Source of the DNA: Sporosarcina globispora
GTDB lineage: Bacteria > Bacillota > Bacilli > Bacillales > Cytobacillaceae
NCBI RefSeq assembly: GCF_001274725.1
Contig: NZ_LGUF01000007.1
Coordinates: 1,567,187-1,631,186 of the forward strand
Direction of reading: 5' to 3'
DNA: 64,000 nucleotides
Below are positions 44,601 to 56,182 of this stretch, piece by piece. The translations under genes and the position numbers were made by a program. Each line of letters begins with the position of its first letter. Position 1 is the stretch's first letter. Below the pieces are notes generated by a model. It saw nothing but the letters and a program-made list of their open reading frames with translations, ran no database searches and was not told the origin of the DNA.

Positions 44601-47600
44601 GTGTCATTTATTCACCTTCATGTTTACAGCGCCTATAGCCTGCTGTCTAGTACAGCAAGAATAGAGCAGCTTGTATCAATCTCCAGGGAAAACAGGTTCC
44701 CTGCCCTGGCATTAACGGACCGGAATGTCATGTATGGGGCTGTCGCCTTTTATAAAGAATGTCTTAAGCAGTCCATTAAGCCGATCCTCGGCCTCACCGT
44801 GGATGTATTAAGCGAGATAGCTGAAGGCGAAGCTTATCCAATGGTCCTCTTGGCTAAAAGCCAGCAGGGATTTCAGAATCTATTAAAAATTACAAGCACA
44901 GTCCAGACAAAATCGCCTGAGGGCATTCCTGTTAAATGGCTTAGGCACTATGCAGGAGGATTGTTTGCTTTAACTCCAGGCCTTGATGGGGAGATCGAAA
45001 AATATCTGGAGGCCGGTGAATACGGCCAGGCTAAAAGAACAGCTGAGCTTTTCAGAAGCCTTTTTGAGCCGAATTCATTCTTTTTCGCTTTACAGGATCA
45101 TGGTTTGCGTGACGAGAAAAAAATCCATGACGTCCTAGTTCAGCTCTCTCAGGAAACCGGGATTGGCCTGGCGGCTTCAAATAGTGTCTGTTACATAAAG
45201 AAAGAAGATTCTGTTGCCCATGAGTGCCTTCTGGCCATAAAAAATGGAGAAAAGCTGCAGGATGGTGAGAGAGAGCGGCTGAAAAGCGATGAATATTATT
45301 TAAAGTCATCCGGGGAGATGGCGGAGCTGCTGTCGGGTTATCCCGATGCTTTGGAGAATACGATTAAGATTGCAGAGCAGTGCAATGTAATGCTTGAGCT
45401 TCATAAACAGAACCTGCCTAAATATCCTGCAGAAAGAGGCATGAGTGCCAATGAGCTATTAGCAGAAATCTGCTGGCAGGGGTTTGCTGACAGATATCCG
45501 GATGCTGGTGATGAGCAAAGGAAGCGTTTGGCGTATGAATTAAGAATAATAAAGGATATGAAATTCAGCGATTATTTTTTAATTGTATGGGATTTTATGA
45601 GGTTTTCGAGGGAAAATGAAATTTTGACCGGTCCGGGACGGGGCTCTGCCGCCGGTTCAATGGTCGCTTACGTCTTATATATTACGGATGTGGATCCTAT
45701 TGAGCATCAGCTCTTATTTGAGCGATTCCTTAATCCAGAGAGAATTTCCATGCCTGATATTGATATCGATTTCCCTGATCACAGAAGGGATGAGGTGATC
45801 CAATATGTGTCCCGGAAATATGGAGAGCAGCATGTTGCTCAAATCCTTACGTTTGGAACACTGGCAGCCAAGGCGGCGCTTCGGGATGTAGGCAGGGCAT
45901 TTGGGCTCAATCCGAAAGAGCTGGACATGCTTTCAAGAAAAGTACCTTCCAAATTGGGCATCAGCCTCAAAGAGGCTTACAAAGAATCAGACGCTCTAAG
46001 AAGATTCGCACAGGAATCCGATTTAAACCGCAGGCTATTTGAAACAGCTGTCAAACTGGAAGGGCTGCCAAGGCATACATCCACCCATGCTGCCGGCGTT
46101 GTAATCAGCGAGCATCCGCTGGTTGAGGCCATCCCTATTCAAAAGGGACATGAAAATGTTTATTTGACCCAATATTCGATGGAGCATCTCGAAGATGTCG
46201 GCTTATTAAAAATGGATTTTCTTGGGTTAAGGAACCTGACATTAATCGAGAATATCTTAAACTCTATTCAGAGAAAAACAGGTACAAAGATTGATATTAA
46301 AAACATTCCCCTAGATGATGAGGCAGTTTACAGCCTTCTGGGAAGGGGAGATACTACAGGCATTTTCCAGCTTGAATCTGAGGGAATGAGAAGTGTGCTG
46401 ACAAGGCTTCAGCCGACGCACTTTGAAGATATCGTAGCTGTCAATGCGCTTTACCGTCCCGGCCCAATGGAAAACATCCCGCTGTTTATTGACAGGAAGC
46501 ATGGGAGGATGCCAATAACATACCCTCATCCTGATTTGAAGCCTATTCTTGAAAATACGTATGGTGTCATTGTGTATCAGGAACAAATTATGCAAATTGC
46601 TGCAAAAATGGCAGGTTTTTCACTGGGTGAAGCTGATTTGCTTCGGAGAGCGGTCAGTAAGAAGCAAAAAGAAGTGCTTGACCGTGAGAGGGTCCATTTT
46701 GTTGAAGGAGCAGTGAAAAACGGCAGCAATGAACAAACCGCTCATGACATTTATGATTTAATAGTCCGTTTTGCAAACTATGGATTCAACAGAAGCCATG
46801 CGGTTGCATACAGTTTCATAGCTTATCAGCTGGCTTATTTAAAAACTCATTATCCCCTTCACTTCATGGCTTCCCTGCTGACATCCGCTATAGGAAATGA
46901 AAGCAGGATTGCCCATTATATCAGAGAACTTAGGCAAAAGGGCTTGTCCATTCTTTCGCCTTCCATTAATAAAAGCGGCTTTTCATTTCTGGTAGAGAAA
47001 GGTTCTATAAGGTATAGCCTTGCAGCCATAAAAGGCGTAGGAGCAGCAGCTTTAAGGGATGTTTTTCAGGCGAGAAACACTAAGCGCTTTGAAGATCTGT
47101 TTGATTTTTGCATAAGGGTTTCAACGAAAGCTGTTAATCGCAAGATCCTCGAATCGCTTGTTCATTCAGGCAGCTTTGATGAATTTGGGGAAGATAGAGC
47201 TGTTATTCTTGCCAGTCTGGATGTAGCCTTAGAACATGCACAGCTTGTTATGCCGGAAGACGATCAAGCTGATTTCTTTGAAGATGATGATTTTTTTCCT
47301 AAGCCTAAATACACCGAAGTAGATCCGATTCGTCCCGAGGACAAGCTGAGATTCGAAAAAGAAGTGCTGGGCCTGTATTTATCAGATCACCCCGTTTCGA
47401 TTTACGAATCATATCTGCCCATGCTGGATGCCTATCCGCTGCTTGAGCATGAAAGAACTGAGAATAAGGCAAAAGCAGTTGCTTATTTATCAGAAGTGAA
47501 AAAGATCCGCACTAAAAAAGGAGAGCCTATGGCGTTTCTCTCTTTGAGCGATCAGACGGGTGATATGGAAGCAGTTGTTTTTCCAAAGGTGTTTAATCGT

Positions 47601-47960
47601 TTTTCTGTGCTCTGCTCCCAGGGAAACATCGTCTTAGCGGAAGGAAAGGTAGAGGAACGGGATGGAAAAAAACAGCTGGTTGTACAGCATCTTGATGATG
47701 TGAAGGAAGCAATTGAAAAAATGCAAAACAAAGATCCCGTTTTATATTTAAGGATTACTGAGGATAGGGAAACATCGGAAAACCTTCGCTTGCTCAAAGA
47801 ATTATTTAAGAAAAATGAAGGCCGAATTCAGGTAGTTTTGTATTACGAAAGCTCCCGAAAGACCATTCGCCTGGGTGAAGAGGATTTGATCTCGCCATCT
47901 GAGGATTTCCTTAATCTGCTTATGAAAGTGCTTGGGAAGCATAACGTCATTTTAAAGTAA
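44601..47960 (+). CDS. dnaE: DNA polymerase III alpha subunit DnaE
   Basis: The 1119-aa product is the error-prone-type replicative polymerase of Firmicutes that extends primers on the lagging strand together with PolC. PHP domain at the start (SFIHLHVYSAYSLLSSTARI), the C-family palm (GPGRGSAAGSMVAYVLYITD near residue 345; ISMPDIDIDFPDHRRDEVIQ with the catalytic Asp pair near 382), and a C-terminal OB domain (VKKIRTKKGEPMAFLSLSDQ). GTG at 44601, after AAGGGTGTGAG, gives a length near B. subtilis DnaE (1115); GTG at 44592 is too close to the ribosome binding site. The 44313-44600 upstream stretch shows short hairpins, nothing assigned. Confidence 0.97.
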   Translation: MSFIHLHVYSAYSLLSSTARIEQLVSISRENRFPALALTDRNVMYGAVAFYKECLKQSIKPILGLTVDVLSEIAEGEAYPMVLLAKSQQGFQNLLKITSTVQTKSPEGIPVKWLRHYAGGLFALTPGLDGEIEKYLEAGEYGQAKRTAELFRSLFEPNSFFFALQDHGLRDEKKIHDVLVQLSQETGIGLAASNSVCYIKKEDSVAHECLLAIKNGEKLQDGERERLKSDEYYLKSSGEMAELLSGYPDALENTIKIAEQCNVMLELHKQNLPKYPAERGMSANELLAEICWQGFADRYPDAGDEQRKRLAYELRIIKDMKFSDYFLIVWDFMRFSRENEILTGPGRGSAAGSMVAYVLYITDVDPIEHQLLFERFLNPERISMPDIDIDFPDHRRDEVIQYVSRKYGEQHVAQILTFGTLAAKAALRDVGRAFGLNPKELDMLSRKVPSKLGISLKEAYKESDALRRFAQESDLNRRLFETAVKLEGLPRHTSTHAAGVVISEHPLVEAIPIQKGHENVYLTQYSMEHLEDVGLLKMDFLGLRNLTLIENILNSIQRKTGTKIDIKNIPLDDEAVYSLLGRGDTTGIFQLESEGMRSVLTRLQPTHFEDIVAVNALYRPGPMENIPLFIDRKHGRMPITYPHPDLKPILENTYGVIVYQEQIMQIAAKMAGFSLGEADLLRRAVSKKQKEVLDRERVHFVEGAVKNGSNEQTAHDIYDLIVRFANYGFNRSHAVAYSFIAYQLAYLKTHYPLHFMASLLTSAIGNESRIAHYIRELRQKGLSILSPSINKSGFSFLVEKGSIRYSLAAIKGVGAAALRDVFQARNTKRFEDLFDFCIRVSTKAVNRKILESLVHSGSFDEFGEDRAVILASLDVALEHAQLVMPEDDQADFFEDDDFFPKPKYTEVDPIRPEDKLRFEKEVLGLYLSDHPVSIYESYLPMLDAYPLLEHERTENKAKAVAYLSEVKKIRTKKGEPMAFLSLSDQTGDMEAVVFPKVFNRFSVLCSQGNIVLAEGKVEERDGKKQLVVQHLDDVKEAIEKMQNKDPVLYLRITEDRETSENLRLLKELFKKNEGRIQVVLYYESSRKTIRLGEEDLISPSEDFLNLLMKVLGKHNVILK

Positions 47961-47966
47961 TGACCC

Positions 47967-48024
47967 TTTACAACAATAACAATTGTGGTATATTTGTAAG
48001 AAGAAAAATAAACTGGTCAGACCA
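47967..48024 (+). promoter_or_regulatory. ytsJ promoter with FadR-type operator
   Basis: TTTACA, 16 nt, TATATT (47967-47994) form a sigma-A-like promoter. TGGTCAGACCA (48014-48024) is a perfect 5-1-5 palindrome of the GntR/FadR type, lying about 15-20 nt downstream of the expected start of transcription, where a bound repressor would block elongation. Confidence 0.72.
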
Positions 48025-48145
48025 CTGAGAGAAAGATAAGCCTGTGTCTTCTGGCGTCAAGCAGAAGGGCAGCGGCATTTCCAGTATTTGTTCGTCGATC
48101 TATGTTTATATATAAATCTTATCCGGAATATGAGGAGTGAAAATT

Positions 48146-49384
48146 TTGTCCTTACGCGAAGAAGCCCTGCATATGCATAGAGCTAATAAAGGAAAATTAG
48201 AATCTAAATCTAAGGTTCAGGTACGCAATGCCAAAGACTTAAGCTTAGCCTACTCTCCTGGGGTTGCAGAGCCCTGCAAGGAGATTTATGATAAGCCGGA
48301 AACTGTCTATGAGTATACGATGAAAGGAAATATGGTCGCAGTTGTTTCCGATGGTACGGCAGTACTCGGATTAGGGAATATCGGGCCAGAGGCTGCTCTT
48401 CCTGTAATGGAAGGTAAAGCTGTGCTATTCAAAAGTTTTGCAGGAGTGGATGCATTTCCAATTTGCCTCAATACAACGGATGTCGATAAAATCGTTGAAA
48501 CTGTTAAACTTCTTGAACCTACATTTGGAGGCGTAAACCTTGAAGATATTGCTGCTCCAAATTGTTTTTATGTAGAGGAACGATTAAAGAAGGAAACGAA
48601 TATTCCTGTTTTCCATGATGACCAGCATGGCACTGCCATTGTTACCGTTGCAGGTCTTGTGAATGCCTTAAAGCTTTCCGGGAAGAAAATGAATGAAATC
48701 AAGGTTGTGGCAAATGGTGCTGGTGCGGCTGGAATTGCCATCATTAAACTTCTATACAGCTATGGTGTCCGCGATATTATAATGTGTGACACAAAGGGTG
48801 CCATTTATGAAGGCCGCCCTCAGGGAATGAATGAAATAAAGAATGAAGTAGCCAAATATACAAATAGGGAGAATGCGAAAGGAAGCCTTGCTGATGTTAT
48901 TAATGGGGCAGATGTATTCATCGGAGTATCTGCTGCTGGAGCGTTAACGGCAGAGATGATTGGTACTATGAATCAGGATCCGATTATTTTCGCAATGGCC
49001 AACCCAACGCCTGAAATTATGCCTGAAGAAGCCAAAGCAGCAGGAGCGATGGTAGTTGGTACAGGAAGATCTGACTTTCCAAACCAGGTGAATAATGTGC
49101 TGGCTTTCCCTGGAATCTTCCGGGGAGCACTGGATGTCCGTGCAACTCATATCAACGAGAAAATGAAAGTGGCTGCTGTAGAAGCCATTGCCAATTTGGT
49201 TCATGAAGATGAGCTTAATGCAGATTATGTCATCCCAGGGCCGTTCGATCCGCGTGTTGCACCGGCAGTTGCGGCTGCTGTAGCAAAAGCAGCTATGGAA
49301 ACCGGGGTTGCCCGCATTAAGGTAGATCCGGAAGAAGTGAAGGAAAAAACAAAACAACTTGCTGTTATTGGAAAAGGTGAGTGA
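48146..49384 (+). CDS. ytsJ: NADP-dependent malic enzyme YtsJ
   Basis: The 412-aa product converts malate to pyruvate and CO2, giving NADPH. Motifs: LAYSPGVAEPCKEI, NVSDGTAVLGLGNIG-like VVSDGTAVLGLGNIGPEAAL (about 70-90), VFHDDQHGTAIVTVAGLVNA (metal and substrate site, about 155-175), VVANGAGAAGIAIIKLLYSY (NADP fold). TTG at 48146 is chosen over GTG at 48137 because GAGGAGTGA precedes it by 6 nt. The next gene overlaps its stop by 4 nt. Confidence 0.95.
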   Translation: MSLREEALHMHRANKGKLESKSKVQVRNAKDLSLAYSPGVAEPCKEIYDKPETVYEYTMKGNMVAVVSDGTAVLGLGNIGPEAALPVMEGKAVLFKSFAGVDAFPICLNTTDVDKIVETVKLLEPTFGGVNLEDIAAPNCFYVEERLKKETNIPVFHDDQHGTAIVTVAGLVNALKLSGKKMNEIKVVANGAGAAGIAIIKLLYSYGVRDIIMCDTKGAIYEGRPQGMNEIKNEVAKYTNRENAKGSLADVINGADVFIGVSAAGALTAEMIGTMNQDPIIFAMANPTPEIMPEEAKAAGAMVVGTGRSDFPNQVNNVLAFPGIFRGALDVRATHINEKMKVAAVEAIANLVHEDELNADYVIPGPFDPRVAPAVAAAVAKAAMETGVARIKVDPEEVKEKTKQLAVIGKGE

Positions 49385-50016
49385 TTCCATACGTGAATTC
49401 ACCTCAAAATAACACGAAGGTTTATATCGGCATTGTAAAACAGCTTAGGTCCATGATTGAACATGACGGCCTTAAGCCTGGAGATCGATTGCCTTCCGAA
49501 AGAGAGCTGTCAGAGCGCCTGGGTGTCGGGCGCTCTTCCGTTCGGGAAGCATTAAGAGCCCTTGAACTTCTTGGCTTAATAGAGACAAGGAGAGGCGAGG
49601 GGACCTTTATGAGAGATTTTAGAGGTCACCAGCTCGTACAGCTTCTTAGCACGTTTATTCTTCAGGATAAAAAATCCATAAGGGACGTTAAAGAGACTAA
49701 GTTCCTGATTGAACTGGACTGTTTATGGCTGATCATTCAAAAAGCTGAAGAAGATCAGCTTCTAAGGTTCAAAAAATGGGCTCTTGAAGCAGATTACACA
49801 GATGATGACTTTTTTCTGAAAATCGTCACACTTGCGGATAATCATCTTTTCCTCCGTATATGGATAATCCTCAAAGATTATTATAATTCTTTGGATTTAG
49901 AGAGAATGATGGTAACTAAGGAACAATATGCAGAGCTTATTGAAACATTAATTTCCAGAAACGAATCCGAAGTAATTCGTGTATATCGAAATCTGAGAAA
50001 TTTGTCGAAAGGATAA
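49381..50016 (+). CDS. GntR-family (FadR subfamily) transcription regulator
   Basis: The 211-aa product has an N-terminal winged helix (about 15-80; GLKPGDRLPSERELSERLGV, GRSSVREALRALELLGLIET, RRGEGTF) and a helical C-terminal FCD-like ligand domain, though the metal-binding histidines are not obvious. GTG at 49381 overlaps the ytsJ stop; GTG at 49393 is an alternative better spaced from AAAGGTGA. Position between malic enzyme and accDA and two matching palindromes upstream of those genes suggest it controls them, perhaps in response to acyl-CoA or malonyl-CoA. The ligand is inference. Confidence 0.85.
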   Translation: MIPYVNSPQNNTKVYIGIVKQLRSMIEHDGLKPGDRLPSERELSERLGVGRSSVREALRALELLGLIETRRGEGTFMRDFRGHQLVQLLSTFILQDKKSIRDVKETKFLIELDCLWLIIQKAEEDQLLRFKKWALEADYTDDDFFLKIVTLADNHLFLRIWIILKDYYNSLDLERMMVTKEQYAELIETLISRNESEVIRVYRNLRNLSKG

Positions 50017-50075
50017 CGACATTTTTTTGCAGATTTTAAAACGGATATCCTCTATATTTAAATAATCAGACAAGC

Positions 50076-50112
50076 ATAAATGAAGCCTAGGAGAGTTAGG
50101 CATTCATTTTTT
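50076..50112 (+). terminator. Terminator after the GntR-family gene
   Basis: GCCTA, loop, TAGGC with outer AAATG/CATTT pairing and TTTTTT. It lies immediately before the accD operator. Confidence 0.75.
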
Positions 50113-50117
50113 AATCG

Positions 50118-50130
50118 GTGGTCTGACCAC
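50118..50130 (+). promoter_or_regulatory. FadR-type operator upstream of accDA
   Basis: GTGGTC-T-GACCAC, a perfect palindrome whose core TGGTCTGACCA differs from the ytsJ operator only in the central base. About 50 nt upstream of the accD start. I see no convincing promoter around it. Confidence 0.72.
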
Positions 50131-50179
50131 TGTTGGAATAAATGGAAAATGATTCAGCGATAATCAGGGAGGTTTCATC

Positions 50180-51058
50180 TTGCTTAAAGATATTTTTACT
50201 AAGACGAAGAAGAAGAAATATGCAACCATTCCATCGGAAACGGCAAAGCAGGATGTGCCGGAAGGAATCATGACAAAGTGTCCAAACTGCAAGAAAATCA
50301 TGTATACCAAAGAACTGGTTAAGAACCTTAAGGTGTGTTTCCACTGTCAATATCATCACACGATGAATTCTAAAGAGCGTTTGGCAAGCTTTTTGGATGC
50401 CGACAGCTTTGAAGAAATTAATGCAAACATGATTTCTGAAAATCCTTTGAATTTCCCGGATTATATTGAAAAGCTTGAAAAGGATCGGGAAAAAACCAAG
50501 ATTAATGAAGCGGTAGTTACTGGGACTGGCACTGTAAATGGCCAAAAAATTGCAGTGGCCGTTATGGATTCCACATTCAGAATGGGAAGCATGGGCTCAG
50601 TAGTCGGAGAAAAGATCACCCGTGCCATTGAAAAAGCTGATGAATTGGGAATTCCTTTTATTATATTTACCGCTTCAGGCGGTGCGAGAATGCAGGAAGG
50701 CGTCTTGAGTCTGATGCAAATGGCCAAGACAAGTGTAGCCTTAAAAAGATTCAGTGATAATGGAGGACTGATCATCTCCATCATGACTCATCCGACAACA
50801 GGCGGTGTGTCTGCAAGCTTTGCTTCACTGGGAGATTACAATCTGGCGGAGCCTGGTGCTTTGATCGGTTTTGCGGGACGAAGGATCATAGAACAAACAA
50901 TCCGGGAAGAATTGCCGGAAGACTTCCAGACTGCAGAATTCCTATTGAAACACGGTCAATTGGATGCGGTTATACCAAGGACCGAGCTAAAGGAAAAGAT
51001 ATCAGCCATTTTATCTATACATCAACCAGGAGGTGACTTTCAATGGCAGGAGAACTAG
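50180..51058 (+). CDS. accD: Acetyl-CoA carboxylase carboxyltransferase subunit beta
   Basis: The 292-aa product with AccA transfers CO2 from carboxybiotin to acetyl-CoA to make malonyl-CoA. N-terminal zinc ribbon: [20 protein letters not shown] then FHC (C-x2-C...C-x2-C, about residues 34-56). Oxyanion Gly motifs [20 protein letters not shown] and [19 protein letters not shown] start after GGGAGGTTTCATC. Overlaps accA by 16 nt, tightly coupled. Confidence 0.97.
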   Translation: MLKDIFTKTKKKKYATIPSETAKQDVPEGIMTKCPNCKKIMYTKELVKNLKVCFHCQYHHTMNSKERLASFLDADSFEEINANMISENPLNFPDYIEKLEKDREKTKINEAVVTGTGTVNGQKIAVAVMDSTFRMGSMGSVVGEKITRAIEKADELGIPFIIFTASGGARMQEGVLSLMQMAKTSVALKRFSDNGGLIISIMTHPTTGGVSASFASLGDYNLAEPGALIGFAGRRIIEQTIREELPEDFQTAEFLLKHGQLDAVIPRTELKEKISAILSIHQPGGDFQWQEN

Positions 51059-52020
51059 AATTTGAACGTCCGGTTGTCGAACTGAAAAAAAAGATTGCGG
51101 AATTAAAAGAGTTTACAAAAACAGCCGATGTAGATCTATCGTCTGAGATAGAGAAGCTGGAAGCACGCTTGGGAAAATTAGAAACTGATATATATGAAAA
51201 TATGAAACCGTGGGATCGTGTGCAAATTGCAAGGCATCCGGCAAGGCCAACCACGCTGGATTACATCTCCAATCTTTTTGAGGATTTTTTCGAGTGTCAT
51301 GGAGATCGTGCTTTCGGGGATGACGAGGCAATTGTTGGAGGCATTGCAAAGTTTAGAGGCCTACCGGTTACCGTTATCGGCCATCAGCGCGGAAAAGACA
51401 CAAAAGAGAATATCCGCAGAAATTTTGGAATGCCGCATCCCGAGGGTTACCGCAAGGCATTAAGGCTTATGAAGCAGGCCGATAAATTCCGGAGGCCGAT
51501 TATTTGTTTCATTGATACTAAGGGAGCCTACCCTGGAAAAGCCGCAGAGGAACGAGGACAGAGTGAGGCAATTGCCAAAAACCTGTTTGAAATGGCCAGC
51601 CTTAGGGTGCCTGTTATTTGTATCGTCATCGGTGAAGGCGGAAGCGGCGGAGCGCTGGCTCTCGGTGTAGGAAACCACATTCATATGCTCGAAAACTCCA
51701 CTTATTCGGTTATTTCTCCAGAAGGAGCTGCTGCCATTCTCTGGAAAGATGCCACGCAGGCTAAAAAGGCTGCAGAATCAATGAGAATTACTGCTCCGGA
51801 TTTAAAAGAATTAGGTGTAGTTGACGAGATTATCGAAGAGGTAAAGGGCGGAGCCCATAAAGATGTTAAGGTCCAGGCAGCGGAAATCGGAGAGGTCCTT
51901 TCTCAATCATTGAAGAATTTAATGGTTCTTTCTGAAGAACAGCTGATCGATCACCGGTACAACAAGTTCAAATCCATTGGTGAATATTCGTTTTTAAAGG
52001 AATTTATTGGGGTAAAATAA
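51043..52020 (+). CDS. accA: Acetyl-CoA carboxylase carboxyltransferase subunit alpha
   Basis: The 325-aa product starts [20 protein letters not shown] (coiled-coil N-terminus) and has the carboxyltransferase core: [40 protein letters not shown] (about 190-210) and [20 protein letters not shown]. The ribosome binding site CAGGAGGTGA is inside accD. Standard length. Confidence 0.98.
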   Translation: MAGELEFERPVVELKKKIAELKEFTKTADVDLSSEIEKLEARLGKLETDIYENMKPWDRVQIARHPARPTTLDYISNLFEDFFECHGDRAFGDDEAIVGGIAKFRGLPVTVIGHQRGKDTKENIRRNFGMPHPEGYRKALRLMKQADKFRRPIICFIDTKGAYPGKAAEERGQSEAIAKNLFEMASLRVPVICIVIGEGGSGGALALGVGNHIHMLENSTYSVISPEGAAAILWKDATQAKKAAESMRITAPDLKELGVVDEIIEEVKGGAHKDVKVQAAEIGEVLSQSLKNLMVLSEEQLIDHRYNKFKSIGEYSFLKEFIGVK

Positions 52021-52052
52021 AAGCGTGCTTTCGGGCACGCTTTTATTTTTTG
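52018..52052 (+). terminator. accDA terminator
   Basis: AAAAGCGTGC, TTTCGG, GCACGCTTTT, then ATTTTTT. Confidence 0.93.
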
Positions 52053-52175
52053 CATGATCCGCTGCATGCTGGTGTCGAATGGAAGTCCATCTTCGTCAGC
52101 GGGTGACTCATATAAATATTACTCTCAAAGTAAAAAAATGCAGGTTTTTCAAAAAGAAATTATACAAATTCTTAT

Positions 52176-52432
52176 GTTAGATAACTGTCTAGCTCCAGCG
52201 CCTACCCCCTCGAGTTCACAAGCTTGTCTTGTTGCGGCTCTTAGGGACTCGAGACATAAGCCAATCCCTTCAAGAAGGAAAGAACACCTTCTTGCAGGGC
52301 TCGTCTTATGCTTGTCGTCCCTGAGCAGTCGCCTCCACATTTCGGGCAAGCCTCCCAAAAAGGCAAAGAACGCCTTTCCGTGAGGCTTGTCTTGTGCTTG
52401 TCGGGGGTGGGCAAGGCGCTTCCGCTTTTCTT
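52176..52432. repeat. Dispersed repeat, family B, long copy (B5)
   Basis: About 257 bp, near-identical in structure to B1: start GTTAGATAACTGTCTAGC, inner AAGCTTGTCTTGTTGCGGCT, end GGCGCTTCCGCTTTTCTT. Same orientation as B1. It lies between accA and pfkA, a place where B. subtilis has little extra DNA. No gene within. Confidence 0.88.
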
Positions 52433-53664
<1,232 letters not shown>

Positions 53665-53679
53665 ATTAGTCAGATATAA

Positions 53680-53718
53680 GCCAAGCACCATGCGGCAAAA
53701 GCCGCATGTGCTGGTAAT
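53680..53718 (+). other. Intergenic hairpin between pfkA and pyk
   Basis: CCAAGCACCATGCGGC, AAAA, GCCGCATGTGCTGG forms a strong stem without a T run, so it looks like an mRNA-stability or partial-termination element rather than a full terminator. Confidence 0.6.
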
Positions 53719-53749
53719 CAAGCTGCATCAATTCAGGAGGTAAATTATA

Positions 53750-55510
53750 ATGCGTAAAACGAAAATCGTTTGTACTATTGGACCTGCAAGTGAAAGTGTT
53801 GAAAAGTTAACACAGCTTATTGAAGCAGGCATGAATGTTGCCCGTTTGAATTTTTCCCATGGTGACTTCCAAGAGCATGGACAGCGAATTCAGAACATCC
53901 GTGAGGCTTCGGAAAAGACCGGCAAGACAGTTGCAATCCTTTTGGATACAAAAGGGCCGGAAATCCGCACAAACAATATGCAGGATGGTGCGATTGAACT
54001 GAAGGCTGGGGAAAACATCATTATCTCCATGAATGAGGTTGAAGGAACAACAGAGAAGTTTTCCGTTACATATGCTGGGCTGATTGAAGATGTGCATACA
54101 GGAAGTAAAATTCTGCTAGACGATGGTCTAATTGGACTTGAAGTGACAAAAATTGATAGAGCCAACAGTGAAATCCACACAAAAATTTTAAACAGCGGAA
54201 CACTAAAAAATAAAAAAGGCGTCAATGTTCCGGGAGTATCTGTGAATCTTCCCGGCATTACTGAGAAAGATGCACAGGACGTCATCTTCGGTATTGAACA
54301 GGGTGTCGATTTCATTGCAGCTTCATTTGTCCGCAGAGCATCTGATGTTTTAGAGATCAGACAGCTGCTTGAAGAGCACAATGCGTCTTATATCAACATC
54401 ATTCCTAAGATCGAAAACCAGGAAGGTGTAGATAACATTGACGAAATTCTTGAAATTTCCGATGGTCTTATGGTAGCGCGCGGAGACCTTGGTGTTGAAA
54501 TTCCAGCAGAAGAAGTTCCGCTAGTGCAAAAGAAATTAATTAAAAAGTGCAATGCACAGGGTAAGCCGGTTATTACTGCAACACAAATGCTGGATTCCAT
54601 GCAGCGTAACCCCCGCCCGACACGCGCTGAAGCGAGCGATGTAGCAAATGCCATTTTTGATGGCACTGATGCCATAATGCTATCCGGTGAAACTGCTGCA
54701 GGCTCTTATCCTGTTGAGGCTGTGCAGACGATGCATAACATTGCCTCAAGGGCAGAAACTGCATTAGATCATAAAGAAATCCTATCGAATCGAAGCAAAG
54801 ATAATGAGCATAACATTACAGATGCCATTGGGCAATCTGTGGCACATACCGCTCTAAATCTGGATGTTAACGCGATTATTACACCGACTGAGAGCGGCCA
54901 TACAGCAAGGATGATTTCCAAGTACCGTCCAAAAGCTCCTATCGTTGCCGTTACTTCAAATGACCATGTATCACGCCGTTTATCTTTGACATGGGGCGTT
55001 TATCCTCAAATCGGCCAAAAAGCGTCCACAACAGACGACATGCTGGATATAGCAGTTGAAGAAAGTGTGAACAGCGGAATTGTTTCATCAGGTGACTTAG
55101 TTGTTATTACTGCAGGAGTGCCTGTTGGAGAAGCTGGCACAACCAATTTAATGAAAATACATGTTGTAGGGGATATCCTGGCTAAGGCACAAGGAATTGG
55201 GCGCAAATCAGCCTTTGGTAAAGTAGTAGTGGCAAGAAATGCAGAAGAAGCATTGGCAAAAGTTACGGAGGGATCTATACTTGTTACAATCGGTTCTGAC
55301 CGTGAAATGGTTCCTGCGATTGAAAAATGCTGTGCGCTTATTACAGAAGAAGGCGGCCTTACAAGCCATGCAGCAGTTGTTGGCCTTAATATCGGCATTC
55401 CTGTCATTGTAGGGGTTGAAAATGCTACAAGCCTCCTAAAAGACGGACAGGAAGTAACAGTCGATTCTCAGCGCGGCGTTATTTATAACGGTCACGCCAG
55501 CGTACTATAA
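53750..55510 (+). CDS. pyk: Pyruvate kinase with C-terminal PEP-utilising-type domain
   Basis: The 586-aa product makes pyruvate and ATP from phosphoenolpyruvate. Catalytic barrel motifs: [89 protein letters not shown]. The extra C-terminal domain (about 475-586; [20 protein letters not shown]) resembles the PEP-utilising phosphohistidine domain but the His role is not catalytic in known Bacillus enzymes. AGGAGGTAAATTATA precedes the ATG. Confidence 0.98.
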   Translation: MRKTKIVCTIGPASESVEKLTQLIEAGMNVARLNFSHGDFQEHGQRIQNIREASEKTGKTVAILLDTKGPEIRTNNMQDGAIELKAGENIIISMNEVEGTTEKFSVTYAGLIEDVHTGSKILLDDGLIGLEVTKIDRANSEIHTKILNSGTLKNKKGVNVPGVSVNLPGITEKDAQDVIFGIEQGVDFIAASFVRRASDVLEIRQLLEEHNASYINIIPKIENQEGVDNIDEILEISDGLMVARGDLGVEIPAEEVPLVQKKLIKKCNAQGKPVITATQMLDSMQRNPRPTRAEASDVANAIFDGTDAIMLSGETAAGSYPVEAVQTMHNIASRAETALDHKEILSNRSKDNEHNITDAIGQSVAHTALNLDVNAIITPTESGHTARMISKYRPKAPIVAVTSNDHVSRRLSLTWGVYPQIGQKASTTDDMLDIAVEESVNSGIVSSGDLVVITAGVPVGEAGTTNLMKIHVVGDILAKAQGIGRKSAFGKVVVARNAEEALAKVTEGSILVTIGSDREMVPAIEKCCALITEEGGLTSHAAVVGLNIGIPVIVGVENATSLLKDGQEVTVDSQRGVIYNGHASVL

Positions 55511-55519
55511 TAAGAAATT

Positions 55520-55550
55520 CTAAAAGGAAGGGCATGCTCTTCCTTTTTGC
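55520..55550 (+). terminator. pyk terminator
   Basis: AAAAGGAAG, GCATGC loop region, CTTCCTTTTT. Confidence 0.88.
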
Positions 55551-55627
55551 ATACAGACAAATTGTTATATTCTCGGTCCAATGTTTGTTATAATAAAGGT
55601 AAGTCTTATACAAATAGAGGTGGCTTG

Positions 55628-56014
55628 ATGCGCTACATTCTCTTGCTGATGATAATTGTTCCTGCTGCTGAAATTGGTGTTTTACTTCTATCAGGCAGCA
55701 CAATTGGGCTCTGGCCTACTCTTGCGATTATCTTGCTTACAGGCATTCTCGGTGCCTACCTGGCTAAAAAGCAGGGTCTTGAAACAATCAGAAAAATACA
55801 GGATCAGCTGCGCTACGGGCAAATGCCTGGAGATGCCATTCTTGATGGGGCCTGCATCCTTATTGGAGGCACCTTGCTTCTTACACCCGGATTCATTACA
55901 GATGCATTAGGATTTATTTTGTTTCTTCCTCCTGCAAGGAAAGTACTTAAAAACATCCTGTATATAGGGCTGAAAAAATGGATGAACAAGGGAACGATCA
56001 CGATAATCAGGTGA
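55628..56014 (+). CDS. fxsA: FxsA-family membrane protein (YtzA)
   Basis: The 128-aa product starts MRYILLLMIIVPAAEIGVLL, with a second and third hydrophobic segment (IGLWPTLAIILLTGILGAYL; ILIGGTLLLTPGFITDALGF, then LFLPPAR). This is the FxsA pattern. In E. coli FxsA lowers phage T7 exclusion by F; in Bacillus the role is unknown. ATG at 55628 follows AGAGGTGGCTTG. Confidence 0.9.
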   Translation: MRYILLLMIIVPAAEIGVLLLSGSTIGLWPTLAIILLTGILGAYLAKKQGLETIRKIQDQLRYGQMPGDAILDGACILIGGTLLLTPGFITDALGFILFLPPARKVLKNILYIGLKKWMNKGTITIIR

Positions 56015-56029
56015 AAAAAGATATATATA

Positions 56030-56064
56030 AAGCCGCTCCTTTAAAATGGAGCGGCTCGTTTATT
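56030..56064 (+). terminator. fxsA terminator
   Basis: AGCCGCTCC, TTTAAAAT, GGAGCGGCT, then GTTTATTTT. Confidence 0.85.
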
Positions 56065-56182
56065 TTAGCGGCATTTGTATTTCCCGGGGTCTTCCCATCT
56101 TTTGGTTATGCAAAGTGCCAAATAGGTAATCCGTTGCATAGCCTGATTGAAAGCAAGGCCTATAGTAAAGTTCTTCTTCATC

